From positions 744,001 to 808,000 of the forward strand of contig CAWBJO010000007.1 in assembly GCA_963789175.1 (NCBI GenBank): a DNA stretch of 64,000 bases. The letters are read 5' to 3'. Below are positions 1 through 9,975 of the stretch, piece after piece. Position 1 is the stretch's first letter; the number at the start of each line of letters is the position of its first letter. This stretch comes from CAWBJO01 sp963789175. GTDB taxonomy: Bacteria > Pseudomonadota > Alphaproteobacteria > Rhizobiales > Aestuariivirgaceae. The notes beneath the pieces are model-generated. The model did not search any database and was not told where the DNA came from. It saw only the letters and a program-made list of their open reading frames with translations. A program made the translations under genes and the position numbers.

Positions 1-1
1 C

Positions 2-898
2 GTCACCCCGGATTCCGGAACCATCAGCTTCGACGGCGAGCGGGTCGAGGATGTGCCGGTCCACAAGCGCCGGATAGGCATGGTGTTCCAGAACTATGCG
101 CTCTTCCCGAACCTCGACGTCGACGCCAACATCGCATTCGGGCTCGACGTGCGGCGCGTGCCCCGGGAGGAGATCCGGTCGCGCGTCGCCGAGATGCTCG
201 CTCTCGTCCGCCTGTCCGGGCTCGGCGACCGCAAGCCGCGCGAGCTGTCGGGCGGTCAGCAGCAGCGTGTGGCGTTGGCCCGCGCCCTCATCACCCGTCC
301 GAAGGTGCTCCTCCTCGACGAACCGCTCGGCGCCCTCGACCGCCGCCTGCGCCAGGAGATGCAGGTTGAGCTCAAGGACATCCAGCGCGAGACCGGCGTC
401 ACCACCATCTTCGTGACCCACGATCAGGAGGAGGCGCTGACCCTGTCGGACCGCATTGCCATCATCGACCGCGGCCGGCTCGTCCAGATCGGCGCTCCGC
501 AATCGGTCTACGAACGGCCCGGAACCCTCTTCGCGGCTCAGTTTCTCGGTGATGCGAACGTGTTGTCGGGCGTGCGCAGCGGCTCCGAGATCGTTCTCGC
601 CGACGGCAGCCGGATCGAAGCGCCCGGGCACGAGCCGACGGTCGTCGTTCGGCCCGAGAAGATCGAGGTCGCCTTGGGAGCCGAGGAGCTTCCGCCGTCT
701 CTCGGGAACCGCATGCGGGGCGTTGTGCTCCAGGCGGTCTATTCGGGTGCGAGTGTCACCTACCGGATCGGAACCGATGCACTGGGATCGACGCCGCTTC
801 TCGCCTTCGTCCAGAACCGCAAGGGCGAGGTACTCGAACCCGGCCGCGCCGTGACGGCGGCATGGGCGCCTGAGCATTCCGTCCCGGTCGCGTCATGA
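2..898 (+). CDS. ABC transporter ATP-binding protein (sugar/polyamine type), 5' partial
   Basis: C-terminal part of an import ATPase that powers uptake of a small solute through an inner-membrane permease pair. The frame is open from the window edge, so Walker A lies outside. The Q-loop (VFQNYALFPNL), signature LSGGQQQR, Walker B LLLDEPLGALD and the H-loop (FVTHDQEEA) are all present. A TOBE-like C-terminal segment follows, as in the MalK/UgpC/PotA group. The stop overlaps the ATG of the next gene by 4 bases, so it is co-transcribed with the GH63-like glycosidase; that suggests a sugar or glycoside substrate, but the sequence does not settle it. Confidence 0.9.
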   Translation, partial: VTPDSGTISFDGERVEDVPVHKRRIGMVFQNYALFPNLDVDANIAFGLDVRRVPREEIRSRVAEMLALVRLSGLGDRKPRELSGGQQQRVALARALITRPKVLLLDEPLGALDRRLRQEMQVELKDIQRETGVTTIFVTHDQEEALTLSDRIAIIDRGRLVQIGAPQSVYERPGTLFAAQFLGDANVLSGVRSGSEIVLADGSRIEAPGHEPTVVVRPEKIEVALGAEELPPSLGNRMRGVVLQAVYSGASVTYRIGTDALGSTPLLAFVQNRKGEVLEPGRAVTAAWAPEHSVPVAS

Positions 899-3094
899 AG
901 CTCCCCGCCCCCGAGCGCTACTGGTCGACATGGCGCGCCGGTCGCCCCGCGGAGATGTTCCACTTGCCGCTCGGCATCTCGGTGCGCCCCTTCGCTTATG
1001 CCGCGAGCGCCGCGGCCTCGACCTGGTTTCCCCCCGGACCGGCCGTCCGTCTCGGCGAGCACGCGCTCAACTCCAGCGTGGTGCGTCTCGCCCTTTCACA
1101 TGCCGGAACCACGCTTGCCTGGGAGTATCGGAAGGACGATCCCGATACGCTCGCGGGTTCTTGGCGCACGAAGAGCCTCGGCGAGTGGGGATTGCGCTTC
1201 TGGGTCTGCATCTGCTTCACCTCCGAGGACGGCTACCGTTGGCGTTTCGATCGCCGCAACGGGGCTTCTGACGACCGAGGTCGATCGCTTCTCGATCGCC
1301 GTTGCCTGCCGCAAGGCCCCGCTGCTCGTCACCATCCATGACGGCCCCGACGAGCTCGCGCAGGAATTCGCAACTTATGGCTACTGGTGCTTGCGGTCGC
1401 GGGCCGCCGAGGGCCGCTTCATCGCCCTGCGCTTCAATCTTGAGGAAATGCCGGACAACGCATTCGCCGTGGCGGTCGCCGGTTCGCGCGAGGCCGCCTC
1501 CCGCATCGCCGCTCAGGCGTGCGACGGAGGGTCGGCGAAGATGCGGGACGGCGGCGCCCTCGCCGCGGTCAGGGACATCATGGCATGGAACACCGTCTGG
1601 GATCCGGTCAATGCGCGGCCCTACACGACATGCAGCCGCCACTGGGACGTCGGGAAATTCGGCGGCTTCGGCATCTGGCTCACCGACACCGCCGTAAACG
1701 CTCTTCTCCACTCCCAGTTCGGCGAGGACCAGGCCTGGGAAAATCTCGAATGCATTCTGTCCGGCCAGGCGGATGCGGGGAATTTCCCCTGCCTTCTCAC
1801 CGGCAACGATGCCTGGATCGACCGCTCCCAGCCGCCGCTCGTGTCTCTCATCGTGTGGATGATCTACTTGCGCTCGCGGTCGCGCACCCTCCTCGAGCGG
1901 TTCTATGAGCCCCTGAGCCGAAATCACCAGTGGTGGTGGGAGAATAGGGACGGCAATCGTAACGCGCTCCTCGAATACGGCTCCTCTCCCGTCGGCGACG
2001 GCCTCTATCTCGGCACCAAGCTTGCCGCCAAGAATGAATCCTTCATGGACAACTCGCCCGTCCATGACGAGGCGAGCTGGGTTCCCGACGCCCGCACCCT
2101 CGACTGCGAGGACGTCGGTCTCAATTGCCTGATTGCGCTCGATGCCGAGATGCTGGGTTTAATCGCCGCCGAGCTCGGGCGCGAAGCGGAGGCGGAGACC
2201 CATCGTTCGCGCGCCGCCGACCACCGCGGCCGCGTCTCGAGCCATTTCTGGGATGACGCCAGGGGCATTTTCGCAAACCGGCTTTGGGACGGCGACTTCG
2301 TCGCAAGCCTTGCGCCGACGAGCTTCTATCCTCTGCTGATCGGGGCCGCCGATGAGTCTCAGGCCCAATCGCTCGTCCGGCATCTGCGCAGTCCGCGCAT
2401 GTTCGGCGGCCGCCACATGCTCCCCTCGGTGAGCCGCCGCGACCGCGCCTATCGCGACAACGTCTATTGGCGTGGCCGCATCTGGCCGGTCCTCAACTGG
2501 CTCGTATGGCTCGGGCTGAAGCGCGCCGGCTTCGATGCCGAAGCCGCCTCTCTGGTCGCGAAGGGCGGGCAGCTGTTCGAAGCATCGTGGCGCGACCGTC
2601 TCGCCCCTGAAAACTTCAACGCCGAGACCGGCGAGGGAACGGACCAGCCCGACACCGACACGTTCTACAGCTGGACGGCGCTGTTGCCTTTCCTGGAGGT
2701 GAGCGCCCGCATCGATTTCGACCCCTGGCAGGGATGGTGCCTCGTGAACGACGGGCGGGACTTCGCGCTGGACATGGTCATGACTCCCTTGGGGCCGCTT
2801 GCGGTGCGGCATCGAAACGGCCGCTACGTGTTGCTGCGCGATGGCCGGCTCTTGCTTGAAACCGACGTCAGGGGCCGGATCGCCCAGCTGCGGATCGAGG
2901 ATGCTCGGATGTCGTTCGTCCTGCCGGCCGATCTTCGGGCCGGCAGCACCATGCGCCTCGCGGCTGCCGTCACCTCCGCCACGCAGGGCGGCCGCGAGCT
3001 CGCCGTCGAACACAAGGGAAGCAGGAGCATGGTGACGTTCGCGGCGGCAAGCGCGCCGGAAACGGTCGGGATTGCGCTTGGCGCGCCGCTCTAG
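895..3094 (+). pseudogene. GH63/MGH1-like glycoside hydrolase, apparent frameshift near 1261-1264
   Basis: Probable cytoplasmic glycosidase of the GH63 (MGH1-like, alpha/alpha-barrel) group. The protein starts at ATG 895 in frame 1 and stops early at 1341, while the homologous reading continues in frame 2 to the stop at 3092-3094. Skipping one G in the GGGG run at 1261-1264 joins ...WRFDRRNG to LLTTEVDRFS... and restores about 732 residues. The C-terminal part is aromatic-rich and typical of the fold: WNTVWDP, YTTCSRHWD, GFGIWLTD, YWRGRIWPVLN, DTFYSWTALLP. No signal peptide is visible. It sits directly behind the ABC ATPase, fitting uptake then hydrolysis of a glycoside. The lesion could be a real mutation or a homopolymer sequencing error. 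Family assignment is good; the substrate is unknown. Confidence 0.75.
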
Positions 3095-5388
3095 GCCGGC
3101 GAACGGTCCCCGAACCGGTTGAGTCGCACGACGGTGCGGTCCTGCCGCATGTCGCGCAGGAAGTCGGTCGCTTCATCGCCGTTCAGTGCCGGGCTCCACA
3201 GGAATCCCTGGCCGCCGTGGCATCCGCACTGCCGCAGGAGATTGGCGATGCCCGTCCGCTCCACGCCCTCGGCGATGATCTTGAGCTTGAGGCTGTCCGC
3301 CATGTCGATGATCGACTTGACGATCGAAAGCCCCATGAGGTCTCGGTCGACGTTGTCGATGAACGATCCGTCGATCTTGATCTGGCGGATCGGAAACTTC
3401 CGCAGGTGGATCAAGGACGCGTAGCCGGTTCCGAAGTCGTCGATCGCCACCGTCACGCCGGCATCGCAAAGTGCCGTCAGCTCCTCGACCGCATTGTGCA
3501 CGTCGTTGGCGAGAACCGTCTCCTCGACCACCTCGACGGTCAGCGACGATGCCGGGAGGCCGTTGGCCTTGAGCAGCTTGCCGACGCGGTCGGCGAAACC
3601 CGGCTGCGCCAGCTGGCCGTGCGACACGTTGACGGCGACGCTGCCGAAGTCGAGACCCGCCTTCGCCCATCGCGCCATCTGCTTGACCGCCGCCTCGAGG
3701 GCGAAGTTGCTGAGGTCGCGGCTGAGCTTGAAATCGGCGAGCGCCGCGGCGAATCCGCCGGCACTGAGGCGGCCTTCGGTCGGATGGTTCCACCGCAGCA
3801 GCGCCTCGAATCCCATGAGCTGGTTGTTGGCGAGCGCGATCTGCGGCTGGAAGTGGATGTCGAACTCCCCGCTCTCCAGGCCGGCGCGCGCCTCGAGCAG
3901 CGTGCTCTGCCGCTCCTCGATCCTCTTGCGCATGTTCTTGTGGAAGGCGACCGAGCAGTTCCGGCCCTTGGCCTTGGCGTTGTAGAGCGCGATGTCGGCA
4001 TCCTTGAGGATCTGCTCGCGCCGGAGCTTGCGGCCCGCGAACACGCGAATGCCGATGCTGATGCCGATGTTGACGGCGTGGTCGCCGTACGCGAACGGCG
4101 AGGCACCCGCGTCGACGATCTGTTGTGCCGCCTGGCGCGCGCCGTCGATGTTCTTCACGTCGTGCAAAACTATCGCGAACTCGTCGCCGCCCAGCCTGCA
4201 GATGGCGTCGCCGTCGCGCAGGCGTGCCTTCATGCGTTCCGCGAACTTACGGAGGATGAAGTCGCCGGCGTCGTGGCCGAGCGTATCGTTGACCGACTTG
4301 AACCGATCGAGGTCGGCGAGCAGCAACGCCGCCGGCGAGCTCGACTCGGCGCTCTCGCGGATCGCATCGTCGAGCGTGTCCATGAGCGCGATCCGGTTCG
4401 GCAGTCCGGTGAGAGGATCGAAACGCGCCTGCTGCTCCACCTGCTTGCGGCGCTCGTAGTGGTTCGTCACGTCCTGCAGTGTTCCTTTGAGCCGCAGGAC
4501 CTCGCCGTTCGCCTTGTCGGCTTCGCAGGTGATGCGAATGCGCCGCGCCTCGTCCGACGCTCCGACATGGCATTCGAGATCGAACGACCCGCCGTCCTCG
4601 ATCGCCAGCTTGACCATGCGGTCCACGCGCTCGCGGTCGGTTTCGGCGATCGTCTCCAGGAACGTCTGCAGCGTGAGATCCTTCTCAGGCGCCAGGCCGA
4701 GGACGCTGTGGGCATTCTTCGACCAAGTCAGCTGGCGTCCGGAGACGTCGTAGCTCCACCCGCCGATGCCTGCGAGATCGGCGGACTGCTCGGCGAACCG
4801 GCGTTGGCGATTGAGTGTCGCCCGCTGCCGCATGAGCCGTTCCGCTCGGCGGCGCCGCGTCGCGACTTCCTGCGCGAGCTCGACCGTCGCCTTGTGATGA
4901 TGCATCTGCGCCATCACGATCTTCGCCATCCGCTGCAGGAGTCGGATCTGGATTTCGCTCATGCGGCGCGGCTTGAGGTCGATGCCGCACAGCGAGCCGA
5001 TCGCCAGTCCGGGTCGTGCAAGCAGCGGCACACCGGCGTAGAAGCGCACGAATGGCGGCCCCGTCACGAACGGATTGTCGGCGAAGCGCGCATCCGCCCT
5101 GGCGTCGGCGAGCACCAGCGGCGTGTCGTTGAGGATCGTGTAGGTGCAGAACGACGTCTCGCGCGGCACCTCTTTCAGGTCGATGCCGGAGCACGCCTTG
5201 AACCAGTGCCGGTTGCGGTCGGCAAGCGAGATGAGGACGATCGGCAGGTCGAGCTGCTCCTTGACGATCTCGCAGATCTCGTCGAAGCCCGGATTGGGGG
5301 CGGTGCCGAGAATCTTGAATTCGTGCAGCAGCTCCAGTCGCTCGGCCTCGTTGTCGGGGACCGGGTGGGAGCTATGGGCTTCGATCAT
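3091..5388 (-). CDS. GAF-PAS-GGDEF-EAL cyclic-di-GMP signalling protein
   Basis: Bifunctional diguanylate cyclase/phosphodiesterase candidate, soluble. Domain order by residue: GAF about 18-165, PAS about 190-310, GGDEF about 315-485, EAL about 500-755. The cyclase signature RLGGDEF is intact near residue 400 with an RDGD inhibitory site five residues before it. The EAL motif (FEALLRW, near 528), DDFGTGYASL, KIDGSF and AEGVER are kept, so both activities look possible. Start chosen at ATG 5388, which has GGAGAG just upstream; an open frame reaches 5457 but adds sequence not expected before GAF. Its stop overlaps the GH63 stop tail to tail by a few bases. It is a stand-alone gene, so its input signal and target cannot be inferred from context. 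Confidence 0.93.
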   Translation of the reverse strand: MIEAHSSHPVPDNEAERLELLHEFKILGTAPNPGFDEICEIVKEQLDLPIVLISLADRNRHWFKACSGIDLKEVPRETSFCTYTILNDTPLVLADARADARFADNPFVTGPPFVRFYAGVPLLARPGLAIGSLCGIDLKPRRMSEIQIRLLQRMAKIVMAQMHHHKATVELAQEVATRRRRAERLMRQRATLNRQRRFAEQSADLAGIGGWSYDVSGRQLTWSKNAHSVLGLAPEKDLTLQTFLETIAETDRERVDRMVKLAIEDGGSFDLECHVGASDEARRIRITCEADKANGEVLRLKGTLQDVTNHYERRKQVEQQARFDPLTGLPNRIALMDTLDDAIRESAESSSPAALLLADLDRFKSVNDTLGHDAGDFILRKFAERMKARLRDGDAICRLGGDEFAIVLHDVKNIDGARQAAQQIVDAGASPFAYGDHAVNIGISIGIRVFAGRKLRREQILKDADIALYNAKAKGRNCSVAFHKNMRKRIEERQSTLLEARAGLESGEFDIHFQPQIALANNQLMGFEALLRWNHPTEGRLSAGGFAAALADFKLSRDLSNFALEAAVKQMARWAKAGLDFGSVAVNVSHGQLAQPGFADRVGKLLKANGLPASSLTVEVVEETVLANDVHNAVEELTALCDAGVTVAIDDFGTGYASLIHLRKFPIRQIKIDGSFIDNVDRDLMGLSIVKSIIDMADSLKLKIIAEGVERTGIANLLRQCGCHGGQGFLWSPALNGDEATDFLRDMRQDRTVVRLNRFGDRSPA

Positions 5389-5692
5389 CGTCTCTCCGGC
5401 AGGCGGCTGAAACCGCCTTTCAACATGAGGGAACCTATTCCCCGCCGTATTAAGCATGTGCTAAACGCCGGCGCTCGATTGGCGCATCTTCGCGAAAAGC
5501 ATCCGCTCGCGTCCTAGAGAAACGAGAAAGTGCTACTGAATGGCTTCCGCCATTGCTCGAATTTTAGCCGAATTGATGTCGTGCTGCGCCTCGTCGCCGT
5601 CGCAGCGAAAGCAAAAGACCGCCTCGCGGCCTTCAGGCGGCGAGACGGTCTTTGATTGAACGGATTCGCCGGATCGAAACCGGCGGCTATCG
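5389..5692. other. Intergenic region between the GGDEF-EAL gene and the HU gene
   Basis: This 304-base stretch holds the HU terminator hairpin (5614-5653) and must carry the promoter for the GGDEF-EAL gene on the minus strand. The part 5458-5600 shows no ORF with a believable product and no clear sigma70 boxes. Confidence 0.6.
5614..5653 (-). terminator. Rho-independent terminator of the HU gene
   Basis: Inverted repeat with 14-base arms (5614-5627 and 5640-5653), 13 of 14 positions pairing, around a 12-base loop that can itself form a short GCC/GGC stem. On the minus strand the hairpin is followed by a T-rich run (TCTTTTGCTTT). It starts 40 bases after the HU stop codon. Confidence 0.85.
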
Positions 5693-5986
5693 TCAGATCG
5701 CTTCCTTGACTTCCTTGGCGACCCGGAAGGCGACCTTCCTCGACGCCTTGATCTTGATCGCTTCGCCGGTGGCGGGATTGCGGCCCATGCGCGCCGGACG
5801 ATTGCGGACCTGCATGATGCCGAGCCCGTTGATGCGCACCTTGTTGCCTTTCTTCAGATGCTTCACGGTGAGATCGATGAAGTCGCCGAAGAGCTCTGCG
5901 AGTTGCTTCTTCGACATCTCGTGCTTCTCGGACAGTTCGGCAAGCATCTTGGAAAGTGGCACCGTCATCTGGGCTTTGTCAGCCAT
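5693..5986 (-). CDS. HU-family DNA-binding protein
   Basis: Small nucleoid-associated protein of 97 residues that bends and compacts DNA as a dimer. The conserved beta-arm motif GRNPATGE and a basic C-terminal helix (ASRKVAFRVAKEVKEAI) are present, and KGNKVRINGLG matches the HU core. The N-terminus is several residues longer than in classical HU (about 90 aa), as in some HU-like paralogues. A strong ribosome binding site, GAGGAGAA, precedes the ATG at 5986. The gene is monocistronic, with its own terminator. The upstream 174-base region to 6160 is AT-richer than its surroundings and is shared with the divergent methyltransferase gene. Confidence 0.93.
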   Translation of the reverse strand: MADKAQMTVPLSKMLAELSEKHEMSKKQLAELFGDFIDLTVKHLKKGNKVRINGLGIMQVRNRPARMGRNPATGEAIKIKASRKVAFRVAKEVKEAI

Positions 5987-6160
5987 GATTTTCTCCTCAA
6001 GTCTTCAGTTACAAATTGCGTTCCCTCGTCGGGAGAATCAAAAAACGCACGTCAATTGGGGTGGTTTTGCGTTGGTTCTTTGCGATTGTCCAGTGGTTCT
6101 GCGGGTTTTCGTGCTGCAGAAACGTAAAAAAATGCCCTAAAATAAGCTTCAAACGGATTC

Positions 6161-7423
6161 TTGGGGCGGGATCGGGCATCGAATTGGGTCTTGGAGACGC
6201 TTCGTATCACACGCTTGGGTTCTGCCGGCGAGGGGATCGCTGACCATCTCGCGCGCCCCGTACGGGTGCCGTTCACCCTCCCCGGCGAGATGGTGACGGC
6301 CGCCGTCGAGGGCGATCGCGCCCGCTCCGTTTCGCTGGTGCAAACGTCGCTCGACCGCACTGCACCACCCTGCCCCCACTTCGAACGCTGCGGCGGATGC
6401 GTCGCCCAGCATATGGCGACTGTTCTGTACCGGGAGTGGAAGCTCTCGCTCGTCGGCGCCGCTCTCGCCGGCCGCGGAGTGGAGGCAAAGCTCCACGACA
6501 TGATCGACGCCCACGGCGACGGTCGCCGGCGCGTCACCATGCACGTTCGAAACGAGGGCGAACCGCAAGCCGGTTTCATGGCGGCGCGAAGCCATGTGCT
6601 GATCGACATCGACCGCTGCCCGCTTCTGGTCGGTGCGCTGGACCGCGCCTTTTCGGCGGCCCGCGCCCTTGCCGTGCTGCCGCGGGGGCGCGTCACCTTC
6701 GACCTCTGCCTGACGGCCGCCGACAACGGGATCGACGCCGACATTCGCGGCCTCGACAGGTCGAAGGATATCGCCCTCGATGCAGTGGCGGCGGTCGCCC
6801 GCGCTCAGCGCCTCATCCGTGTCGCACGGCATGGCGACGTGCTCTACCAGTCGGAACGCCCCTATGTGACGTGTGGCAGGGCGAAGGTGGAGATTCCGCC
6901 CGGCGCCTTCCTTCAGGCGACGGCGTTTGCCGAGCAGGCCATCGCCGAGCGGATCCTGGGCCATGCCGGCAAGGCGCGCCGCATTGCCGATCTCTTCTGC
7001 GGCATCGGGCCCTTCGCCCTTCGGCTGGCGGACCGCGCCCCGGTTTTCGCCTTCGATGCCGATCGCCCGGCGATCGCGGCGCTGTCATCGGCGGCCGCCC
7101 GGACGCCCGGCCTGAAGCCCGTAGCCGCGACGGTGCGCGACCTGTTCCGCAATCCGCTCACCGCGGCCGAGCTCGAAGGTATCGACACGATCGTGGTCAA
7201 TCCGCCCCGCCAGGGCGCCGAGGCCCAGTGCCGGCATCTCGCCGGCGCAGCGACGCGAACGGTGATCATGGTTTCCTGCAACCCTGCCACCTTCGCACGC
7301 GACGCTGACATCCTGGCTGCGGGGGGCTATAGGCTTCTGGAGGTAACCCCCGTCGACCAGTTCCTGTGGTCGCCGCACGTCGAGCTCGTCGCGCTTTTCG
7401 TGAAGTCCGGGAGACGCACATGA
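6161..7423 (+). CDS. RNA m5U methyltransferase, TrmA/RlmD (RumA) family
   Basis: SAM-dependent methyltransferase expected to form 5-methyluridine in 23S rRNA or tRNA. An N-terminal TRAM-like segment (residues about 12-60) is followed by the iron-sulphur cysteines C71, C77, C80 and C153 (CPHFERCGGC, DRCPLL). The SAM motif is ADLFCGIGPFAL, the release motif VVNPPRQG, and the catalytic cysteine sits in VSCNPATF (about residue 373). Annotated from TTG 6161; a second TTG at 6191 would give a protein starting LETLRITRLG and is equally possible, since neither has a strong ribosome binding site. The exact target (U1939, U747 or U54 equivalents) cannot be decided from sequence. The LOG gene follows 40 bases downstream. 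Confidence 0.88.
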   Translation: MGRDRASNWVLETLRITRLGSAGEGIADHLARPVRVPFTLPGEMVTAAVEGDRARSVSLVQTSLDRTAPPCPHFERCGGCVAQHMATVLYREWKLSLVGAALAGRGVEAKLHDMIDAHGDGRRRVTMHVRNEGEPQAGFMAARSHVLIDIDRCPLLVGALDRAFSAARALAVLPRGRVTFDLCLTAADNGIDADIRGLDRSKDIALDAVAAVARAQRLIRVARHGDVLYQSERPYVTCGRAKVEIPPGAFLQATAFAEQAIAERILGHAGKARRIADLFCGIGPFALRLADRAPVFAFDADRPAIAALSSAAARTPGLKPVAATVRDLFRNPLTAAELEGIDTIVVNPPRQGAEAQCRHLAGAATRTVIMVSCNPATFARDADILAAGGYRLLEVTPVDQFLWSPHVELVALFVKSGRRT

Positions 7424-7463
7424 CGTTCGAGTTCCATATCGCCTGCCAGCTCAGGCAACCGTC

Positions 7464-8195
7464 GTGAGCGACGTCCGCGACAACTCGGCCCAGCTCGCCT
7501 CGCCCGCCTATCGCCTGCCTGCTTTCGATCAGGATTTCCTGCTCGGCGATTCCATGCGCGGGGTGCGCTTTCTTCTCGAATACGCGAAGGCCGAGGAGAC
7601 GCTGCGCCGCTGGCTCATCGATTCGACGATCGTCGTCTTCGGCAGCGCCCGCATCGCCGAGGGTCACCGGTGGTACGAGACGGCCCGCCGCTTCGGCCGC
7701 ATCGCGTCCGAGAAGGGCGGCTCCCGCGAGTTGCGCGACGGTGTCCGCCAGAACGTCATCGCGACGGGCGGCGGACCGGGGACCATGGAGGCGGCGAACC
7801 GAGGCGCCACCGACGCGGGAGCACCCAGCATCGGATTCAACATCTCCCTGCCCCGCGAACAGGCCCCCAATGCGTTCTCCACTCCCGAGCTCACGTTCCG
7901 CTTCCACTACTTCGCCATGCGCAAGATGCATTTGGCCATGCGCGCCAAGGCGCTCGTCGTCTTCCCCGGCGGGTTCGGCACTCTCGACGAGCTCTTCGAG
8001 ATCCTCACCCTCCGCCAGACGACCAAGATGCCCGACATTCCCATCGTCCTGGTCGACCGCCCCTACTGGACGTCCGTCATCAACTTCGACGTTCTCCTCG
8101 AGTTCGGCATGATCGAGCCGCCCGACTTCGACCTCTTCACTTTCGCCGACGATGCCGAGTCCGCCTGGAAAGCCGTACAGAAGGTGTCCGCATGA
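7464..8195 (+). CDS. LOG-family (TIGR00730-like) Rossmann-fold protein
   Basis: Nucleotide 5'-monophosphate phosphoribohydrolase family, often labelled lysine decarboxylase-like; members cleave the N-glycosidic bond of nucleoside monophosphates. Diagnostic PGGFGTLDE lies at residues 168-176, with GGGPGTMEAANRGA at about 102-115. At 243 residues it is longer at the N-terminus than minimal LOG proteins (about 190 aa), as in the proteobacterial PpnN-like/type II forms. Start is GTG 7464. The stop overlaps the start of the beta-CASP gene by 4 bases, so the two are translationally coupled, which hints at a shared role in nucleotide or RNA turnover. Confidence 0.88.
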   Translation: MSDVRDNSAQLASPAYRLPAFDQDFLLGDSMRGVRFLLEYAKAEETLRRWLIDSTIVVFGSARIAEGHRWYETARRFGRIASEKGGSRELRDGVRQNVIATGGGPGTMEAANRGATDAGAPSIGFNISLPREQAPNAFSTPELTFRFHYFAMRKMHLAMRAKALVVFPGGFGTLDELFEILTLRQTTKMPDIPIVLVDRPYWTSVINFDVLLEFGMIEPPDFDLFTFADDAESAWKAVQKVSA

Positions 8196-9787
8196 GCGTG
8201 CGACTGACCTTCCACGGCGCCGCGCGCACGGTGACGGGCTCCTGCTACCTGCTCGATACCGGCTCGGCCCGCCTCCTCGTCGACTGCGGCATGTTTCAGG
8301 GCAACAAGACTCTCGATGCGCTCAACTATCGGAGTTTCCCGTTCGAGCCGGCCGGCATCACCACGCTTCTTCTAACCCATGCCCACATCGATCACTCCGG
8401 CGTCGTGCCGAAGCTCACCAAGCATGGTTTCCGCGGACCCATCCATGCCACCGCGGCCACCGCCGACCTTTGCTCCATCATGCTGCCGGACTCCGGCCAC
8501 ATCCAGGAAGTCGAGGTGCGCCAGCTGAACGCGCGCAACCGCAAGCGCGGCCTTCCCGAGGTCGAGCCGATCTACACCGCCGCCGATGCCGAGGCGGTCG
8601 CAAGCCAGTTCCGTGCCGTCGACTACGGCAGCTGGTTTGCACCCGCCGACGGCGTGCGGGCCCGCTACTGGAATGCCGGCCATCTCCTCGGTTCGGCTTC
8701 GATCGAGCTGGAGGTCGCAGCACCCGCCGGCCCCTTGCGCATCCTGTTTTCCGGCGATGTCGGCCCCGCCCACAAGCTGCTCGAGCCCGATCCGACCGCC
8801 GGCAAGTCCTATGACTACGTCGTGTGCGAGTCGACCTACGGCACCACCGACCGCGACGACGAGACCGAGGCGACGCGCCGCCAGGTTCTCGCCGCCGAGA
8901 TTCGCGATGCCTCGAAGCGCGGCGGCGCCCTCCTCATTCCCTCCTTCGCCGTCGAGCGAACCCAGGAGTTGATGACCGACCTCAGCATCCTGATCGATGA
9001 GGGCACCCTCGTGCCGATGCCCATCTTCATCGATTCACCGCTCGCCAATCGCGCCACGGCGTTCTTCCGGAAGTATGCCGACACGCTCGACAACGGCGAG
9101 ATGCTGCTCCGCGCCTTCAATTCGCCGCACGTCCGCCTGACCCAGAGCGTCGAGGACTCGAAGGCCCTGAACCGCCTCGGCGGCTTCCACGTCGTCATCG
9201 CGGCAAGCGGCATGTGCGAGGCCGGGCGCATTCGCCACCATTTGCGCAACCGCCTGTGGCAGCCCAACACCACGGTGCTCCTCGCCGGCTACCAGGCCGA
9301 AGGCACGCTGGGCCGGCTCCTCCAGGACGGCGTCGAGCGCGTGCGCATCCAGGGCGAGGAGATCCTGGTCAAGGCCCGCATCCGCCGCATGGACGACTAC
9401 TCGGGCCATGCCGATAGCCCGGAGCTCGTCTCCTGGGTGAAGGAGCGGTTGCCGATCTCCCGCGGCATATTCCTCACCCATGGCGAGGATCCCGCCATGG
9501 ACGGCCTCACCGCCGCCCTGTCGGCGGGTGTCGTGCCCGGCGACCGCATAGTTCGGCCAGCCCTCGACGAATGCTTCGAGCTGGCCGGGGCCCGCCCCGA
9601 GCTCGTTCCTGGCGAAACCCGCAGGCGGGTCGATCCCGGTGTCGTGGGGAGACTCGACTGGCACAACGACCTGACCAGGTTGATCCTGGATATCAACGAA
9701 ACGGTCGCCGCGACCGCCGACGAAAAGGCCCGCGGCGTCATTTTGCGCCGTCTGCGGCGGGCCTTGGACGACCGGACGCCGCGCTGA
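8192..9787 (+). CDS. MBL-fold beta-CASP metallo-hydrolase (RNA-processing type)
   Basis: Predicted zinc-dependent exo/endoribonuclease of the Ysh1/CPSF73-like group. The metallo-beta-lactamase motif HAHIDH is at residues 63-68, followed by a beta-CASP insertion and a C-terminal segment with ASGMCEAGRIRHHL, DYSGHADSPEL and FLTHGEDPA, typical of the Zn-hydrolase RNA-specificity domain. It has 531 residues; the ATG at 8192 overlaps the TGA of the LOG gene. The last ~80 residues (after DRIVRPALDE) look like a separate tail. It may act in RNA maturation, but bacterial members of this clade have few defined substrates. Confidence 0.88.
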   Translation: MSVRLTFHGAARTVTGSCYLLDTGSARLLVDCGMFQGNKTLDALNYRSFPFEPAGITTLLLTHAHIDHSGVVPKLTKHGFRGPIHATAATADLCSIMLPDSGHIQEVEVRQLNARNRKRGLPEVEPIYTAADAEAVASQFRAVDYGSWFAPADGVRARYWNAGHLLGSASIELEVAAPAGPLRILFSGDVGPAHKLLEPDPTAGKSYDYVVCESTYGTTDRDDETEATRRQVLAAEIRDASKRGGALLIPSFAVERTQELMTDLSILIDEGTLVPMPIFIDSPLANRATAFFRKYADTLDNGEMLLRAFNSPHVRLTQSVEDSKALNRLGGFHVVIAASGMCEAGRIRHHLRNRLWQPNTTVLLAGYQAEGTLGRLLQDGVERVRIQGEEILVKARIRRMDDYSGHADSPELVSWVKERLPISRGIFLTHGEDPAMDGLTAALSAGVVPGDRIVRPALDECFELAGARPELVPGETRRRVDPGVVGRLDWHNDLTRLILDINETVAATADEKARGVILRRLRRALDDRTPR

Positions 9788-9975
9788 CGTGGTTGAGGCC
9801 ATGCGGCGCGCCAAAGGTAAACGCCGGCGGCGCCTCTCCGGCCATCGCACTTGACCTACATGGTCGGAAAGCGTTTGAGTTTCCGTCATTTCCGAGGCTA
9901 CGATCCGAAATCGCCGTGCCGCCGCGTCCCGCTCCTGCGAACGCCGGCCGGACCCGGCTCTTGGGGAGGAATTAC

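Noticed and set aside
3217..5517. 766-codon open frame on the plus strand opposite the GGDEF-EAL gene
   Set aside because: Shadow frame with low-complexity Arg/Ala/Leu content; the minus strand has every domain motif.
9851..9879. Promoter for the first Dpp-type operon
   Set aside because: TTGACC is a fair -35 but nothing at the right spacing resembles a -10.
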